Assembly (NCBI GenBank): GCA_020064725.1
Contig: JAGTWJ010000011.1
Location: 310,001 to 374,000, forward strand
DNA: 64,000 nucleotides
DNA from: Drechslerella dactyloides
Lineage: Eukaryota; Ascomycota; Orbiliomycetes; Orbiliales; Orbiliaceae
Direction of reading: 5' to 3'
Part shown: positions 24,219-33,969 of the stretch, piece by piece
Position numbering within the stretch: position 1 is the stretch's first letter
Layout of the letters: the number at the start of each line of letters is the position of its first letter
Program-made: the position numbers and the translations under genes
Notes under the pieces: generated by a model
What the model saw: the letters and a program-made list of their open reading frames with translations, nothing else
Told to the model about the DNA's origin: nothing
Database searches by the model: none

Positions 24219-25250
24219 TTACTGCCCGTCGGCAAATTTCACAGTCTTGCCGGCCTGCGCCTGGGTGCTAACGTCGGAGTCGTGGTCGTCGCAATGGCAG
24301 CACATCCGGTCGAGACTCATGCGCGTGGACACCATCCCGCGGCATTCGCTGCAGACAGTGGCATGCAGCGCCTTCTGGTACGAGAACGCCAGCGCCATCC
24401 AGAACTTTGTCGTGCCGTCGCTTGGGCCGCCGGTCTTCATGATCTCCGTCTGGATGAAATCCGCGGGAATGTTACCGCGCAGCGCCAACTCGTCGGTGCA
24501 TTTGCGCAGACTGGTGAAATAGCCGGCGGGGGAGCCGTGCTCAAACATGCCGCGGACGACCTGGAAGCCGTCAAAGTCTATGGGTGTGCCGTTTTTGCGG
24601 TTGTGCTTGAGCAGCTTGCTCACCTGCCGGGCGATCTGTATTTTGAAGGAGTGGATTTGGAGAAACTCGGCGGCGCGGTAGAGCGCGAGGATGAGGTGCT
24701 GGTGGGCGTCGAGGACGAGAATGTTGCCGTAGATGAACTCGAGGACGATGTCGAAGACGGGGGGCAGCATGTCCGGCAGCTGGATTTGCGGGAGGGCGGA
24801 GCCCGATTGGACGTAGTATTGGCAGGCCGAGTGGAAGTAGCGAGAACGGGTGCAGATGATGTTGCGGTGCAGACGGTAGATGCGCATGGCGTCGCCCGTG
24901 CCGACGAGAGCCGTCACGTCGGAGTACTCGGACGACTTTAGCAGCCTGCCAGATGTTAGCGCGGTGAGCTTCCATAGATGAGATCGAACATTAGTATGCG
25001 CTTACCTGAGGAGCGAGTCTGGAGGGATTGCAGGGGCCTTTGTAACGGGGGGACGCTGGGGAGGACGCCGGGGCGAGCGCGGTGACCTCTTAGTCGGCTG
25101 GGGCTGCGGTGACTTTTTGACCGGCTGGGGCTGCGGCTTGGGCGGTGGTGGCAAGTTTGGTTCATCGACGGGCCTGTCGTCGCCTCGGACAGACTGGCCG
25201 CTCCAACGAGGGGATTGCGGCGGCTCCGGTTCGTCCATTTTCCAGTCCAT
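24219..25250 (-). CDS. BTB/POZ domain protein 8 with Pro-rich leader and C-terminal Cys motif (323 aa)
   Basis: Exon 1 (25006-25250) encodes 81 residues dominated by Pro/Lys/Arg (PQPQPVKKS, RSPRRPPQRPP), likely disordered and perhaps SH3- or WW-binding. A 60-bp phase-2 intron leads to exon 2 (24219-24945). BTB at about 88-175: YSDVTALVG, RLHRNIICTRSRYF, EFIYGNIL. The tail at about 285-305 carries C-x2-C-x13-C-C-x-C (CSEC ... CCHC), a likely zinc site shared with proteins 7, 9 and 10. Predicted adaptor; the Cys motif may bind the substrate or stabilise the tail. Confidence 0.82.
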
Positions 25251-26091
25251 TTTAGAGATGAGAGTGAGAGTGCAGGTGTTCTTCGGAGCTTCGACGTTGG
25301 CTTGGTGAGGTTTGAATGATGGAGGATGGATCTCGTATAAGTATCGAGACTGGATAGAATCAGGAAATCGTCCCTATGAAATATCCGACACCATTCGAGA
25401 AGACTGCAAATGCCTCTTCAAAGTGGTGCCAGCCTCTCTTTTACTCAAACGTGATAATGAATGAACTTGATGGTATAAATTTTATACAACGGGCTACCCT
25501 CATGTATCGTCAGATGCTACTCAAATTGTAGTATATAAGTTCCCCAGTTGTTTTCCGCAGGATACAGGTATATCTGCTTCATCTAGTTCTCTGTTCCTAC
25601 TTTCAATAGGAAGACGTCTCCTCAATCTGGATATCTTCCACCTCCTCCGCAATCCGGCTTGTCTTCGAGTGGCCATATTTCTCGATTTCAAGTTCCAAAA
25701 ATCTCGGCGATTTGATTGACATTGCACCACGATGGGTTGCCGTACTCATATCCTAGTCTCTGAAGCTCGAAGTTTGTGTAGTATTACCATTGGTAGCTCT
25801 CATCCTTCTTATATCTGCTCTGAGATTATCCTTGAACTGAACGTGTGATTTGGAGGGTATCGCCAGAATTTCTTCCAAGCTCCCGCGATATGAACACGAT
25901 AATGGAACAAAGCTCCGCTGGGACTCATAGGAGCGTTCCCTTCACGCTGCTATAAATTTGGATCCCGGTGATAATTTCAGCTAATATGCATATTCTCAAG
26001 ATTCATCCGAGCACCTCCTTCACCTCACCGATCTGACATCCCAGCATACTCCATTCGAATAAACAGCTTGATACACCTCAATCGCGTCAAG
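25251..26091. other. Divergent promoter region
   Basis: Shared upstream region of BTB protein 8 (minus) and BTB protein 9 (plus). AT-rich, with no supported gene. Confidence 0.5.
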
Positions 26092-27086
26092 ATGAGCAGC
26101 CCCACGAAGCTCGAAGACCAGGAAAACAACCCACCGGGCGCGGTCATCTACTCGGCCAGCGAGGGTGACGACATGGCACCGGAGAAACCAGTCTACGAGC
26201 GCACGCTCCAACGGTATGCAATTCTACCATTCCACCACCGCCAGTACGCTAACGAGTGTGAATGCATAGGCTCCTCCGCGAGGGCGTTCTCTCAGACGTC
26301 AGGGTCCTCGTCGGCGAAAAGGACACGGTCTTCGACCTCCACCGCTGCGTCATCGGCTACCACTCGGAATATTTCCGCGTCGCGCTGAACGGTCCGTTCC
26401 TCGAGTCCGCCACGAACGATGTCTACCTCCCCTCTCTTCATCCCGAGGTGTTCAGCATCGTCGTCCAGTGGATGTACGACGGCGGCCTGCAGATTGACGG
26501 GCGCACGCTCGCGGTTGTCCACGCGGCGTTCCAGGCCGCGGAGTACCTCCAGATTCCACCGTTGCAAGCGGAGATATACGAGAGGATCTTGGCGGCGGTC
26601 CCCTGGGCCGGCGAGGGGCCACCCGGCGAAGGCGACGGGCGGGCTTTGGAGAATGCTCCCCGCGAGTTCCGTGAGTTCGGGCTGTTGCCAGCACGTGGCG
26701 GCGGGCGAGAGGAGGACAAGATCAAGTTGAAGACGTACGCGAAGCGCATGGCGGAGGACGGGCTGTTCTCGCGCGTCACGGCGAAGAAGTACGGGGAGGA
26801 CACCGTCGGTTTTGCGATGTTCTTGGCGGGGTTTTCGCGCCGGCTGGAGCGGACGGTCAACCGGATCACCTGCGGCGGGTGCCAGGACATGATCGAGCAG
26901 GACAGGAATGCAAACTGCGACAAGTGCGTGCTCTGCGACGAGAACAAGCCGCGCAAGGTCACGTTGGCGTACGAGAAGCTGTGCGAGGAGCGGTTCCGGG
27001 AGGGGTACGAGGCGGAGAAGGCGCTGCGTCTGCGCGATGTCGACGGCCAGCCCGTCGCGAAGCCGGCCGCAAAGTTCCTCGACTGA
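26092..27086 (+). CDS. BTB/POZ domain protein 9 with C-terminal Cys motif (312 aa)
   Basis: Exons 26092-26213 and 26270-27086 join in phase 2 across a 56-bp intron. The first 40 residues are an acidic leader; BTB spans about 42-125 (LSDVRVLVG, DLHRCVIGYHSEYF, QWMYDGGL). After a helical stretch, residues about 240-265 contain CGGC ... CDKCVLC, a probable zinc-binding motif, followed by a Lys/Glu-rich tail. Strong GC bias at third positions. This is one of the clearest BTB genes of the array and a useful reference for the frameshifted protein 7. Confidence 0.85.
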
Positions 27087-27564
27087 AAGCATGTTGAGGA
27101 CGCGATCTTGATTTCATTTGTGCTGCCAACAATGTTCAACGACGTTGAGCGGTAACGCTCTCGATATTTCTTTTACATCACGCCGACAGATTGAAGACCT
27201 ATCACGGCCATCTTTCTTAAAACTGCATAGCCGGCAACATTTGTACTTTAAAAATTAACAAGCCCAAAGTTTTCCTCCCCAGTTGCGCTTCTAGCTCTAC
27301 ACTTCGTGATAACCCAAGACAGTCCAGCATTTTACCCGGGAACCGTTCGTGCACGCGACTTCCATGCGTGCTGTCGGCTACCATGATTCAGCTCGAGATC
27401 TCGAGACCGTCTCCAAGCAGAGTATTTCAGCGACGGCCAACTGCTTTACATACCGCCATGTAACTGTATATATCCCGATTGACAGGCAAACTGGCGAGCT
27501 CACAAACATCAATCTGAGTTAAAGGACACGTGCGTGCGGTATGTTGGATTTTTAGCCCAGTGCG

Positions 27565-27927
27565 TCAACAGCTAGCCGCGAAGTATGATTTTATATCACG
27601 GGTCACTCCAGAAGTCTGTCGACCAATTTTGTCAGTTTCTTCTCCCCGTCGCGATGTTTTGTCCCGGCTGACATGTCCGTTCATCCAGAATCGATACGGT
27701 ACCGTGAAATCATCAGCTTCCACCACTACCAAATAATATACACAATTGCTGGATTCCGCCTGCCGTCTGCAGAGAAGTTTGAAATCATGGCCTGCACGGA
27801 AGCTGTTCCATGCCCCGCGGGATGCAATAAAATCACGGGTGGCTAATATCAAATTTGGATCTGATGTCTCCAGTGACAGACTCAAGCCAGGCTGCCATAC
27901 AATAAATACTGCATTACAGCCCGCCAT
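27565..27927 (-). CDS. Possible small protein of unknown function (about 120 aa)
   Basis: An open frame from an ATG near 27927 with fairly protein-like composition (NAVFIVWQPG, VYYLVVVEADDFTVPYRFWMNG). A TATATAA element lies about 45 bp upstream of that ATG. No family is recognised, no intron is needed, and the last 30 residues look less protein-like. It could be a remnant or chance ORF. Confidence 0.25.
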   Translation of the reverse strand: MAGCNAVFIVWQPGLSLSLETSDPNLILATRDFIASRGAWNSFRAGHDFKLLCRRQAESSNCVYYLVVVEADDFTVPYRFWMNGHVSRDKTSRRGEETDKIGRQTSGVTRDIKSYFAASC

Positions 27928-28082
27928 TGTCACCACAGCCTGCCGATACTCAGCACGATCCCAGAGGGCCTTATATAAAGGATACACCTCAAAGATGGAT
28001 ATGAATAAGCGCCCTGCGATATACGTTCTACATATGGAGAGGCATAGACCGCTCCCGCAGGCTTGGACAAACGTTCCCCGAG

Positions 28083-28092
28083 GGTATATATA
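28083..28092 (+). promoter_or_regulatory. TATA box of BTB protein 10
   Basis: GGTATATATAGC context about 225 bp upstream of the ATG at 28315. Part of the interval may be removed by the proposed 5' UTR intron. Confidence 0.5.
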
Positions 28093-28314
28093 GCTGGCTG
28101 CCCCCTCCGGAGCCCTTCTCTCCTTCTGCTCCTCTCCACCTCACTGCCCTCTACTGTCATCAATTGCAACCTGCAGCCGGACAGCAGGACTAAACTCTCA
28201 CACGATCACGTACAATTCCACCCAAGCAGACAGGTGCGTCAATGTCCCGTCCTTTCGTTCCATTGGGTAGTTTACATGCTAACAGGATGCGACGAGAGGA
28301 GGGCAGTAGCAGCC

Positions 28315-29190
28315 ATGGGTGACTACTACCATCACGGCCACTATGGCCGCCACCACAGCCGCGTCAGCCGCCGTGACGAGAACGAGCCTGGCCTCTACGA
28401 CGCCCGCCACCACACGCGCGCCATCGCATTGCCCGCCCACAAAGCTCCCTCGTACGTCCCACTCATCTTTCGTACAGTCGGACTGTGCTAACGAGTAGAG
28501 ATCAGCAACGACAGCAGCCCGCCGATGCAGGTCACGACGATTCTCAGAATCGGACCCACCCGCGAGAAGATCCGCGTCCCGGAAGCCCTCCTCCACCGCG
28601 TGCCCTTCGTGCGCGAGAAAATCCACACGCTCAAATACGGCATGCCGGCCACCGCCACCGCCGAGCTCGAATTCCCAACTCTAAACCCCGACGGCGTCGA
28701 AGAGGTCCTCGACTGGCTCGCCGGTAAAAAAGTCACGCTGTACGTCTCCACGGGCGAGCGGCTCGTCAACACGCATCTCGCGGAGCTGTGGACCACGGCT
28801 GCAGCCTGGCAGATGGCGGACCTGAAGACCGAGATCGTCGAACGACTGACCGGCGCGTTGGACAGCGGCGGGGGTGCGGGCCTCGCGCTGCCGGAGCTGA
28901 TTCGCATGCTGACGGGCTTCTACTGCACGGCTGGCCTGACGGGCGCGGACCAGAACATGGTATCCGATCTCGTCAATCTTGCCGTTCGCCGCTTCTCGCC
29001 GCAGAACTGGTGGGACGGGATCCGCGGGGACCATCGGGCTCTCGGCAGCGTGTTCTACCAGCGGGTTGCCGGGCTGGTCTTTCGCAACATGCGGACCGTG
29101 CTGTGCGAGACCTGCACGATGGAGGACCTGATGGACCAGGACTGCTGCCTTTGCTGCGGCAAGCCGCTGACCATCGTCCGTCGCGAATAA
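28315..29190 (+). CDS. BTB-like protein 10 with His-rich leader and C-terminal Cys motif (273 aa)
   Basis: Exons 28315-28451 and 28506-29190 join in phase 2 across a 54-bp intron. Leader residues 1-45 are rich in His, Tyr and Arg. The BTB domain (about 52-140) is diverged (VTTILRIG, LLHRVPFVREKI, LDWLAGKKVTL) and lacks the canonical SDV start. The tail ends in C-x2-C-x9-C-C-x-C-C (CETC ... CCLCC), matching the position of the motif in proteins 8 and 9. Layout and neighbours support membership in the same family. Substrate unknown. Confidence 0.72.
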
Positions 29191-29723
29191 TCACCGCCCT
29201 ATCGAATATCTTCTTCGTGTTTCCTTTACTTGCATTCTATTCTGTTCGTTTGAGATATTGTTGGGACGGCATCTGCTTTAACGGCCTGTATTATCAGCAG
29301 CCGCCTGTTATCCTCGCTTTGAATATTGTGCTGTTATCGAAACTTTGAGATAGCTTGCTGGTACTATGTTTAAGATGGAAAACGGAGGTGGAAAAATACT
29401 GCTGCCATTGAAAGTCACAAATTTACTTTCTGTGCCAACGCTCAGTTCTACCTCAATTGAGCCAGTAAAAATGCAACACGATTCAATTATTAGCACGTAT
29501 CTATCAGTTCACTGCGCACGCATTAAGTTAGGTGCACACATTATAAAGAGCACTGACGCCCAAAGAAAGATAAGGAAATATACTCAAAGCAGGAAAGGTC
29601 AAAATGCACGACAGCACAGCGAGAACGTAGAGTTAACCGCGAGCTACAAACATAATAGATGGCCAGCGAGTGAAATGAAATACCTAAATGATCAGCTGGG
29701 AGAATGATACCCGCAAAAGTATA
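29191..29723. other. Intergenic, convergent 3' ends
   Basis: Spacer between BTB proteins 10 (plus) and 11 (minus). No supported gene. Confidence 0.5.
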
Positions 29724-30731
29724 TTAGGCATGGGAATTGCGCCTCCTTCTGTTGTCAGCGGCGATGGCAGCGCTCGGTGGCATTCTCCACTCGCCCCTGA
29801 AGCGTGGGCTTTCACCCGGCCGCGTAAACATGACCGGCGGCGTCGCAACCCGACGGCGATCGATTTCAGCCCGGTGGACCGGCAGCGCCGGCGACAACAC
29901 GGGTGTCCGCGGCATCACCATCGGCGGTGGCGGCGTCTGCGATGGCGTGCGTGATTGCATCCGAGACGGCGGCGGCAGCGTCGGCTCGGTCTCGTCCCGT
30001 TCACCTTTCGCCAGTATCAAATGGCGGTACATTTGGGCGCCCGGGGAGTTTTCCGGCGGCAGGGCGGCAGCAGCCCTGGCTATTTCGCCGAACGAGAAGC
30101 GGTTCACGGCTTTGGTAACGAGGGCGAGCAGCTCGGACTGCTCGGCCGGTTCGGCGGTGGCGTGGCAGAAGAAACGATGGAGAACGCGTAGGTAGTCGGT
30201 GCAGGTGTAGTGGCAGGGTCCTCGGTCCGGGAACAGGGCGGAAAAGTCGCTGCGCATCCTGGCGCGCAGATTGCTGATGAGAAGGTCCGTGGCGGCGGCG
30301 TAGAGGTCGTACGCCGGGTTGGCGATGTGGGCCGTGTCGGACGGGTTGAAGGAGAACTGGCCGAGGATGGCCCAGTCGATGATGCGGACGATGATGAACT
30401 GGGAAAAGTTCGTGAGGTCGAGGACCAGGCTGCCGTCCAGGCTGGCGATACGGTCTCGGAGGACGGGCGAGGCGGCGATGAGGTCAGCTTTCGGCGCGCG
30501 GATAAAGTCGTTCGAGCCGCCGGCACGGATGTAGATTTCGATGTGGATGCTGTTCGGGATGGTGATGTGGGGGCGGTGGGCGGAGGGGACGCTCGCCGGG
30601 CGGTTTTCAGCCAGGAACTTCAAGTCCAGCGACTCCGACTCGTGCTGGCTGACGTCCAGGCTGCTGGAGGCCTTGGATCGCTGGCGCTTGGTGTCCAGGC
30701 TGCTGGCGGCAGTCGACTCGTAGCGGGTCAT
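29724..30731 (-). CDS. BTB-like protein 11 (335 aa)
   Basis: Single exon from the ATG at 30729-30731. A TATAAAAA box lies 66 bp upstream. Residues 1-60 are Ser-rich and likely disordered; about 62-165 form a BTB-like domain (IHIEIYIRAG, FIRAPKADLIAASPVLRDRI, IDWAILGQFSF). The helical middle resembles the other array members, and the last 100 residues are Pro/Arg-rich. It lacks both the leader intron and the Cys tail, so it is a more distant member or came by another route. Confidence 0.68.
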   Translation of the reverse strand: MTRYESTAASSLDTKRQRSKASSSLDVSQHESESLDLKFLAENRPASVPSAHRPHITIPNSIHIEIYIRAGGSNDFIRAPKADLIAASPVLRDRIASLDGSLVLDLTNFSQFIIVRIIDWAILGQFSFNPSDTAHIANPAYDLYAAATDLLISNLRARMRSDFSALFPDRGPCHYTCTDYLRVLHRFFCHATAEPAEQSELLALVTKAVNRFSFGEIARAAAALPPENSPGAQMYRHLILAKGERDETEPTLPPPSRMQSRTPSQTPPPPMVMPRTPVLSPALPVHRAEIDRRRVATPPVMFTRPGESPRFRGEWRMPPSAAIAADNRRRRNSHA

Positions 30732-30796
30732 ATCCACGCTGCTGCGGGTGCTGAAGCTAGCGACCGTCCTGCGAGAGGGTGCACTGTGGGCGCTGC

Positions 30797-30804
30797 TTTT
30801 TATA
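30797..30804 (-). promoter_or_regulatory. TATA box of BTB-like protein 11
   Basis: TATAAAAA on the minus strand, 66 bp before the ATG at 30731. Confidence 0.5.
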
Positions 30805-30853
30805 TCTCAAGTCAGCTTGCATCCATAGAGTGATAGTATATGGAGTTTGTTTC

Positions 30854-31318
30854 CTACGCTATCGTCTGGTGGCGCGACTTGTAGGAGTTGGAGCCACGCG
30901 AGTGCTTGCTGGCGGATGGCTGGTGCAGAGGCTGCTTCGACGGCACGTTTACATCCGGCCTGCGGTTCTCGGCGTCCTCGATGCCCTCGGCGCCCTTGAG
31001 GAACTCGGAGAGGAGGTTTGGATGGGAGGTCTCCGCGATTATCGGCATGCGAACCTTCTTGACAGGAGAAGGAGGCTTAGTATCCGAAGTATTGCTGGCA
31101 CTGCTCTCCGAGCGGCGAGCAGCAGCAGCGGTTGGCTCGGAGGAAGAGCATTCAGCTGCCTTGAGCGGTGGTAACGGTGGCAGCGGAGGCTCGAGGTCGT
31201 GATCATTGTCGGTATCGTGTTTGAGAAAGTCGAAGACGCCGCGGGTTCGACGGGGAGCGGACCGGCGGCCGAGGGAGCTGAGGAAGGCGGCCACCCTGCC
31301 GGGGTTCTTCTCGGCCAT
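30854..31318 (-). CDS. Small Ser/Pro-rich protein of unknown function (154 aa)
   Basis: Single ORF with an ATG at 31316-31318 and a TATATA element close upstream. The N-terminus is basic (AAFLSSLGRRSAPRRTRGVFDFL), the middle is Pro- and Ser-rich, and a conserved-looking segment (VRMPIIAETSHPNLLSEFLKG) follows before a basic tail. No domain, signal peptide or membrane segment is seen. It lies directly upstream of BTB-like protein 11 on the same strand. Codon use resembles its neighbours, which supports a real gene. Confidence 0.5.
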   Translation of the reverse strand: MAEKNPGRVAAFLSSLGRRSAPRRTRGVFDFLKHDTDNDHDLEPPLPPLPPLKAAECSSSEPTAAAARRSESSASNTSDTKPPSPVKKVRMPIIAETSHPNLLSEFLKGAEGIEDAENRRPDVNVPSKQPLHQPSASKHSRGSNSYKSRHQTIA

Positions 31319-32448
31319 GGTATATAGCGAGCGGAGATGATGAGCGAGTGTGATGGTGCTGCAGTGTCGTGGTGTCGTGGGTGGAGTCGTGGTGGTGATG
31401 AGGTTGAGGAGGAGAGGTCGTCGCTGAGGATTGGATTGCTACAACCACATCGAAGCATCGCGATGCCGCCATCTCGACCACTCCTCCTCCTCCTCCTCCA
31501 GCTTTCCGAAGATGGCAGACAGCCATCCAAGCATTCGAATGAGATTGAATATCATCGTGACGACTGTGAGTCTTTCACGATCCCAGCATCTGATCCAGGA
31601 CTGTTAACCTTGTAACTGATACACAACCGTTCCTATCACAATCTCGATGCGATATACGCAGAAGAGCATACAGACATTCACGACATCCAGCCATACTCCA
31701 TCTCACCACCATCCATCTCAGCCCGGCGATGTCACGATATACCACAATCGGATCGATGAAAGCCTCATGACTCTCAAGGGATATATCACGGCTGGCAACT
31801 CTTAACAGAGCAAAATGCAACATCTCCTCCAGCCAATCACGGAAGGGCGCTCGGGCCGCTGGCAGCGCCTCGCTACGCCTCCCTGAGACCTGGTTCTGGA
31901 CTCATGCGCAATCAGCCTGATCCTCAGGAGTCACTCCTCCAGTGCTCGCTCTCCGACGTCAGCGGCTGTCTCCTGTCTCTCTCGACCGAAATCGACTTCA
32001 CCCCTTTGGGCCAAGCGGCGGCGCGTGGGGTGCCGTTGGCGCACAGCGGACGACCCGCGAGGCTGCTTTTACGCTGTTTGACGTCCGCGAGGGAAGGCGA
32101 GCCGTAGGATCGTGCATCTCCATCCGACCGGCTTCATTCTCGTTCTTGTCTTCAGCATGGCGTCGCGATCCCTCGTCCGGCGGGCTGTCTCTCCCCGCGC
32201 CGGGCGCATATTTATACCGCCAGCTGCTGCCGGTTGACGTCCATTCGTCCATTCATCCATTCATTCGTCCGTTCGCTCCTCTCCTCGATTCCCCCCGCAT
32301 AGCCCCTCCTCTTCCATCGCCAGATTCGGTCGTTCTCAATCGCCAAATATTCGTCCAATCGCTGCAGTCGGTACGTTCGTCCATCCAGCTTGATCATTGG
32401 CACGGCTGCCGACTGACGCTGCATCGACAGGCACGACCAACTATCGCA
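31319..32448. other. Divergent promoter region
   Basis: Upstream region of the 154-aa gene (minus) and of the F-box gene at 32449 (plus). A (CTC)n tract lies at about 31480-31500 and a TATTTATA motif near 32209-32217. The frame of the F-box gene is open back to 31942 but has no convincing protein-like content there. Confidence 0.5.
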
Positions 32449-33969
32449 ATGACGGCCGCGCACTTTGACCGCGTGCCCTTCCTCGCCGTCTCCCCCCTCG
32501 AGACGGCCTTCCCCTACCTCTCTCCCGACACCCCGCTCCAGGCCTCCTCCAAGGCCGGCCTCGACTGCGCCCGTGTCGCCATCCTCGGCTCTCTCAAGGC
32601 CTCTCGCTTCATCCACGGCTCCTCTCGTCGGTTCCACTCCGAGAACTCCCCGATCCACGCCAGGGGCTCCAAGACCGACGGCGGCAGCAGGCCGCCCTCC
32701 TGCGCGGAGCGACATCTCCACCTCCTGCTCTCCCACTTTGTCTTCCAGCGCCTGCTCCTCCAGCATCTCACGACTCCCGATCTCATCGCCCTCCGCCAGA
32801 CCTCCCGCTTCCTCCGTGTCAACCTCGATCGCGAACGCGCCCTATGGCGAACACTCAACCTCTCCTCCCCGCGCCACCCCTTCGACCCCGCGATCCTCCT
32901 CCCTCCCTCCACATCGCACGGTCTGTCCGCCAACTCCCACTACCGCCTCTATTCAGGCGACGCGCCTCCGGCCAACATCTCTCACCTCTCGCAGATCGCG
33001 GCGAACCACATCCCCGGCAGCCCGATCTCCCCCTACCACCACATGCGCGTCCTCATCCTCGATAACTATCGCTTCCCCCGCACCTACCCCGGGTACATGG
33101 CGGATGCCCTCTACGCCCTCTTCAGCAACGATTGCGTCCGGCGCACCCTCAAGCTCCTCAGCATCCGTGGCGCCTGGAACGTCACCATCTCTCAGGTCGC
33201 CGCCTATCTCCGCGACTGGGAAATCGGCATCCGAGGCGACTTTCGCCGCGACCGAGGCTGGCGCTATGTTGATACCGTCGACGAGGACGACGATGACTGC
33301 TGGAGATCGGGCTTCCAGGTCGTCGATAAAAAGGGCAAGCGGATACCCAGAGACACCTGGTGGGCGGAGCGGGGCTGGGCTCTCGAGGTCTTCCGTTTCG
33401 CCGGCCCCAGGCTGTTTATGCACAACGCCAACAGCCCCCACGCCAGGGACATCCCGGCTGCCGTTCCGAGTTACCTGCACCTGCCTGCCGAGCAGGCCGA
33501 AATCGAGCAGGACGGCACCCAATACTATCGAGCCTACAAGGAGTTTCTGGTCCCGCTGCCGCTGGACACTCGCATGGTTGACGACACGGGCATCGACGCT
33601 GTCGTGCGCGCCATGCGCTCCGCCGCACGGATCGGCGTTGATATTGATCTCGGTTTCTGCAAAAACGAGGACGGCCATGTGGAAGGCGGCGTGGGCCCCC
33701 GCTACTGGGCGATTGCCGAGCGCCGCTGGGAACAGTGCGTGCTCCCCGGCTGCCGCTGGCAGGGCTGGACCGAAGCCTGCGCGAACTGTCGCTGGCGCCA
33801 GAGCTGGTGCTGCCGCGGATGCTACGGCTGGGTCTGCCGCGGCTGTCGCGACAAGCGTCGCGGAGACTACGGCGCGCGGGGTGTCTGGTGCGGCGCGAGC
33901 GAGGGCAAGTGCGCTGCGGTCGACGGTGGCATCAATCTCGAGGTGGAGGCCCCGGCGGCCGCGCAATAA
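32449..33969 (+). CDS. F-box protein with C-terminal Cys/Trp-rich zinc-like region (506 aa)
   Basis: Single exon, very GC-rich at third positions. An F-box-like segment lies at about residues 90-135 (FVFQRLLLQHLTTPDLIALRQTSRFLRVNLDRERALWRTL), predicting Skp1 binding. A long middle region without known repeats follows (RVLILDNYRF, LKLLSIRGAWNVTI hints at LRR-like strands). Residues about 430-480 hold ten closely spaced cysteines with many Trp and Arg (CRWQGWTEACANC, CCRGC, CRGC), most simply read as one or two zinc-binding modules. The start at 32449 was chosen because the upstream in-frame extension looks non-coding. The combination suggests an SCF adaptor with a zinc-based substrate site. 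Confidence 0.72.
   Translation: MTAAHFDRVPFLAVSPLETAFPYLSPDTPLQASSKAGLDCARVAILGSLKASRFIHGSSRRFHSENSPIHARGSKTDGGSRPPSCAERHLHLLLSHFVFQRLLLQHLTTPDLIALRQTSRFLRVNLDRERALWRTLNLSSPRHPFDPAILLPPSTSHGLSANSHYRLYSGDAPPANISHLSQIAANHIPGSPISPYHHMRVLILDNYRFPRTYPGYMADALYALFSNDCVRRTLKLLSIRGAWNVTISQVAAYLRDWEIGIRGDFRRDRGWRYVDTVDEDDDDCWRSGFQVVDKKGKRIPRDTWWAERGWALEVFRFAGPRLFMHNANSPHARDIPAAVPSYLHLPAEQAEIEQDGTQYYRAYKEFLVPLPLDTRMVDDTGIDAVVRAMRSAARIGVDIDLGFCKNEDGHVEGGVGPRYWAIAERRWEQCVLPGCRWQGWTEACANCRWRQSWCCRGCYGWVCRGCRDKRRGDYGARGVWCGASEGKCAAVDGGINLEVEAPAAAQ

Larger units (their letters stand above)
27087..28314. other. Intergenic with possible small minus-strand ORF and promoter of BTB protein 10
   Basis: Contains the weak ORF at 27565-27927 (listed separately), a nearly symmetrical TATA element (CCTTATATAAAGG at 27969-27981) and the TATA box at 28083-28092. 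A possible 5' UTR intron lies at 28234-28285 (GTGCGT...CTAACAG). Confidence 0.45.

Noticed and set aside
24282..27139. Long antisense ORFs opposite BTB proteins 8 and 9
   Set aside because: They mirror the codon bias of the BTB genes, whose domains and splice phases are clear.
31942..32448. In-frame N-terminal extension of the F-box protein at 32449
   Set aside because: Open by GC bias only. The Ser/Pro/Arg text is not protein-like, the region holds TATA-like and pyrimidine-rich promoter sequence, and a good ATG lies at 32449.
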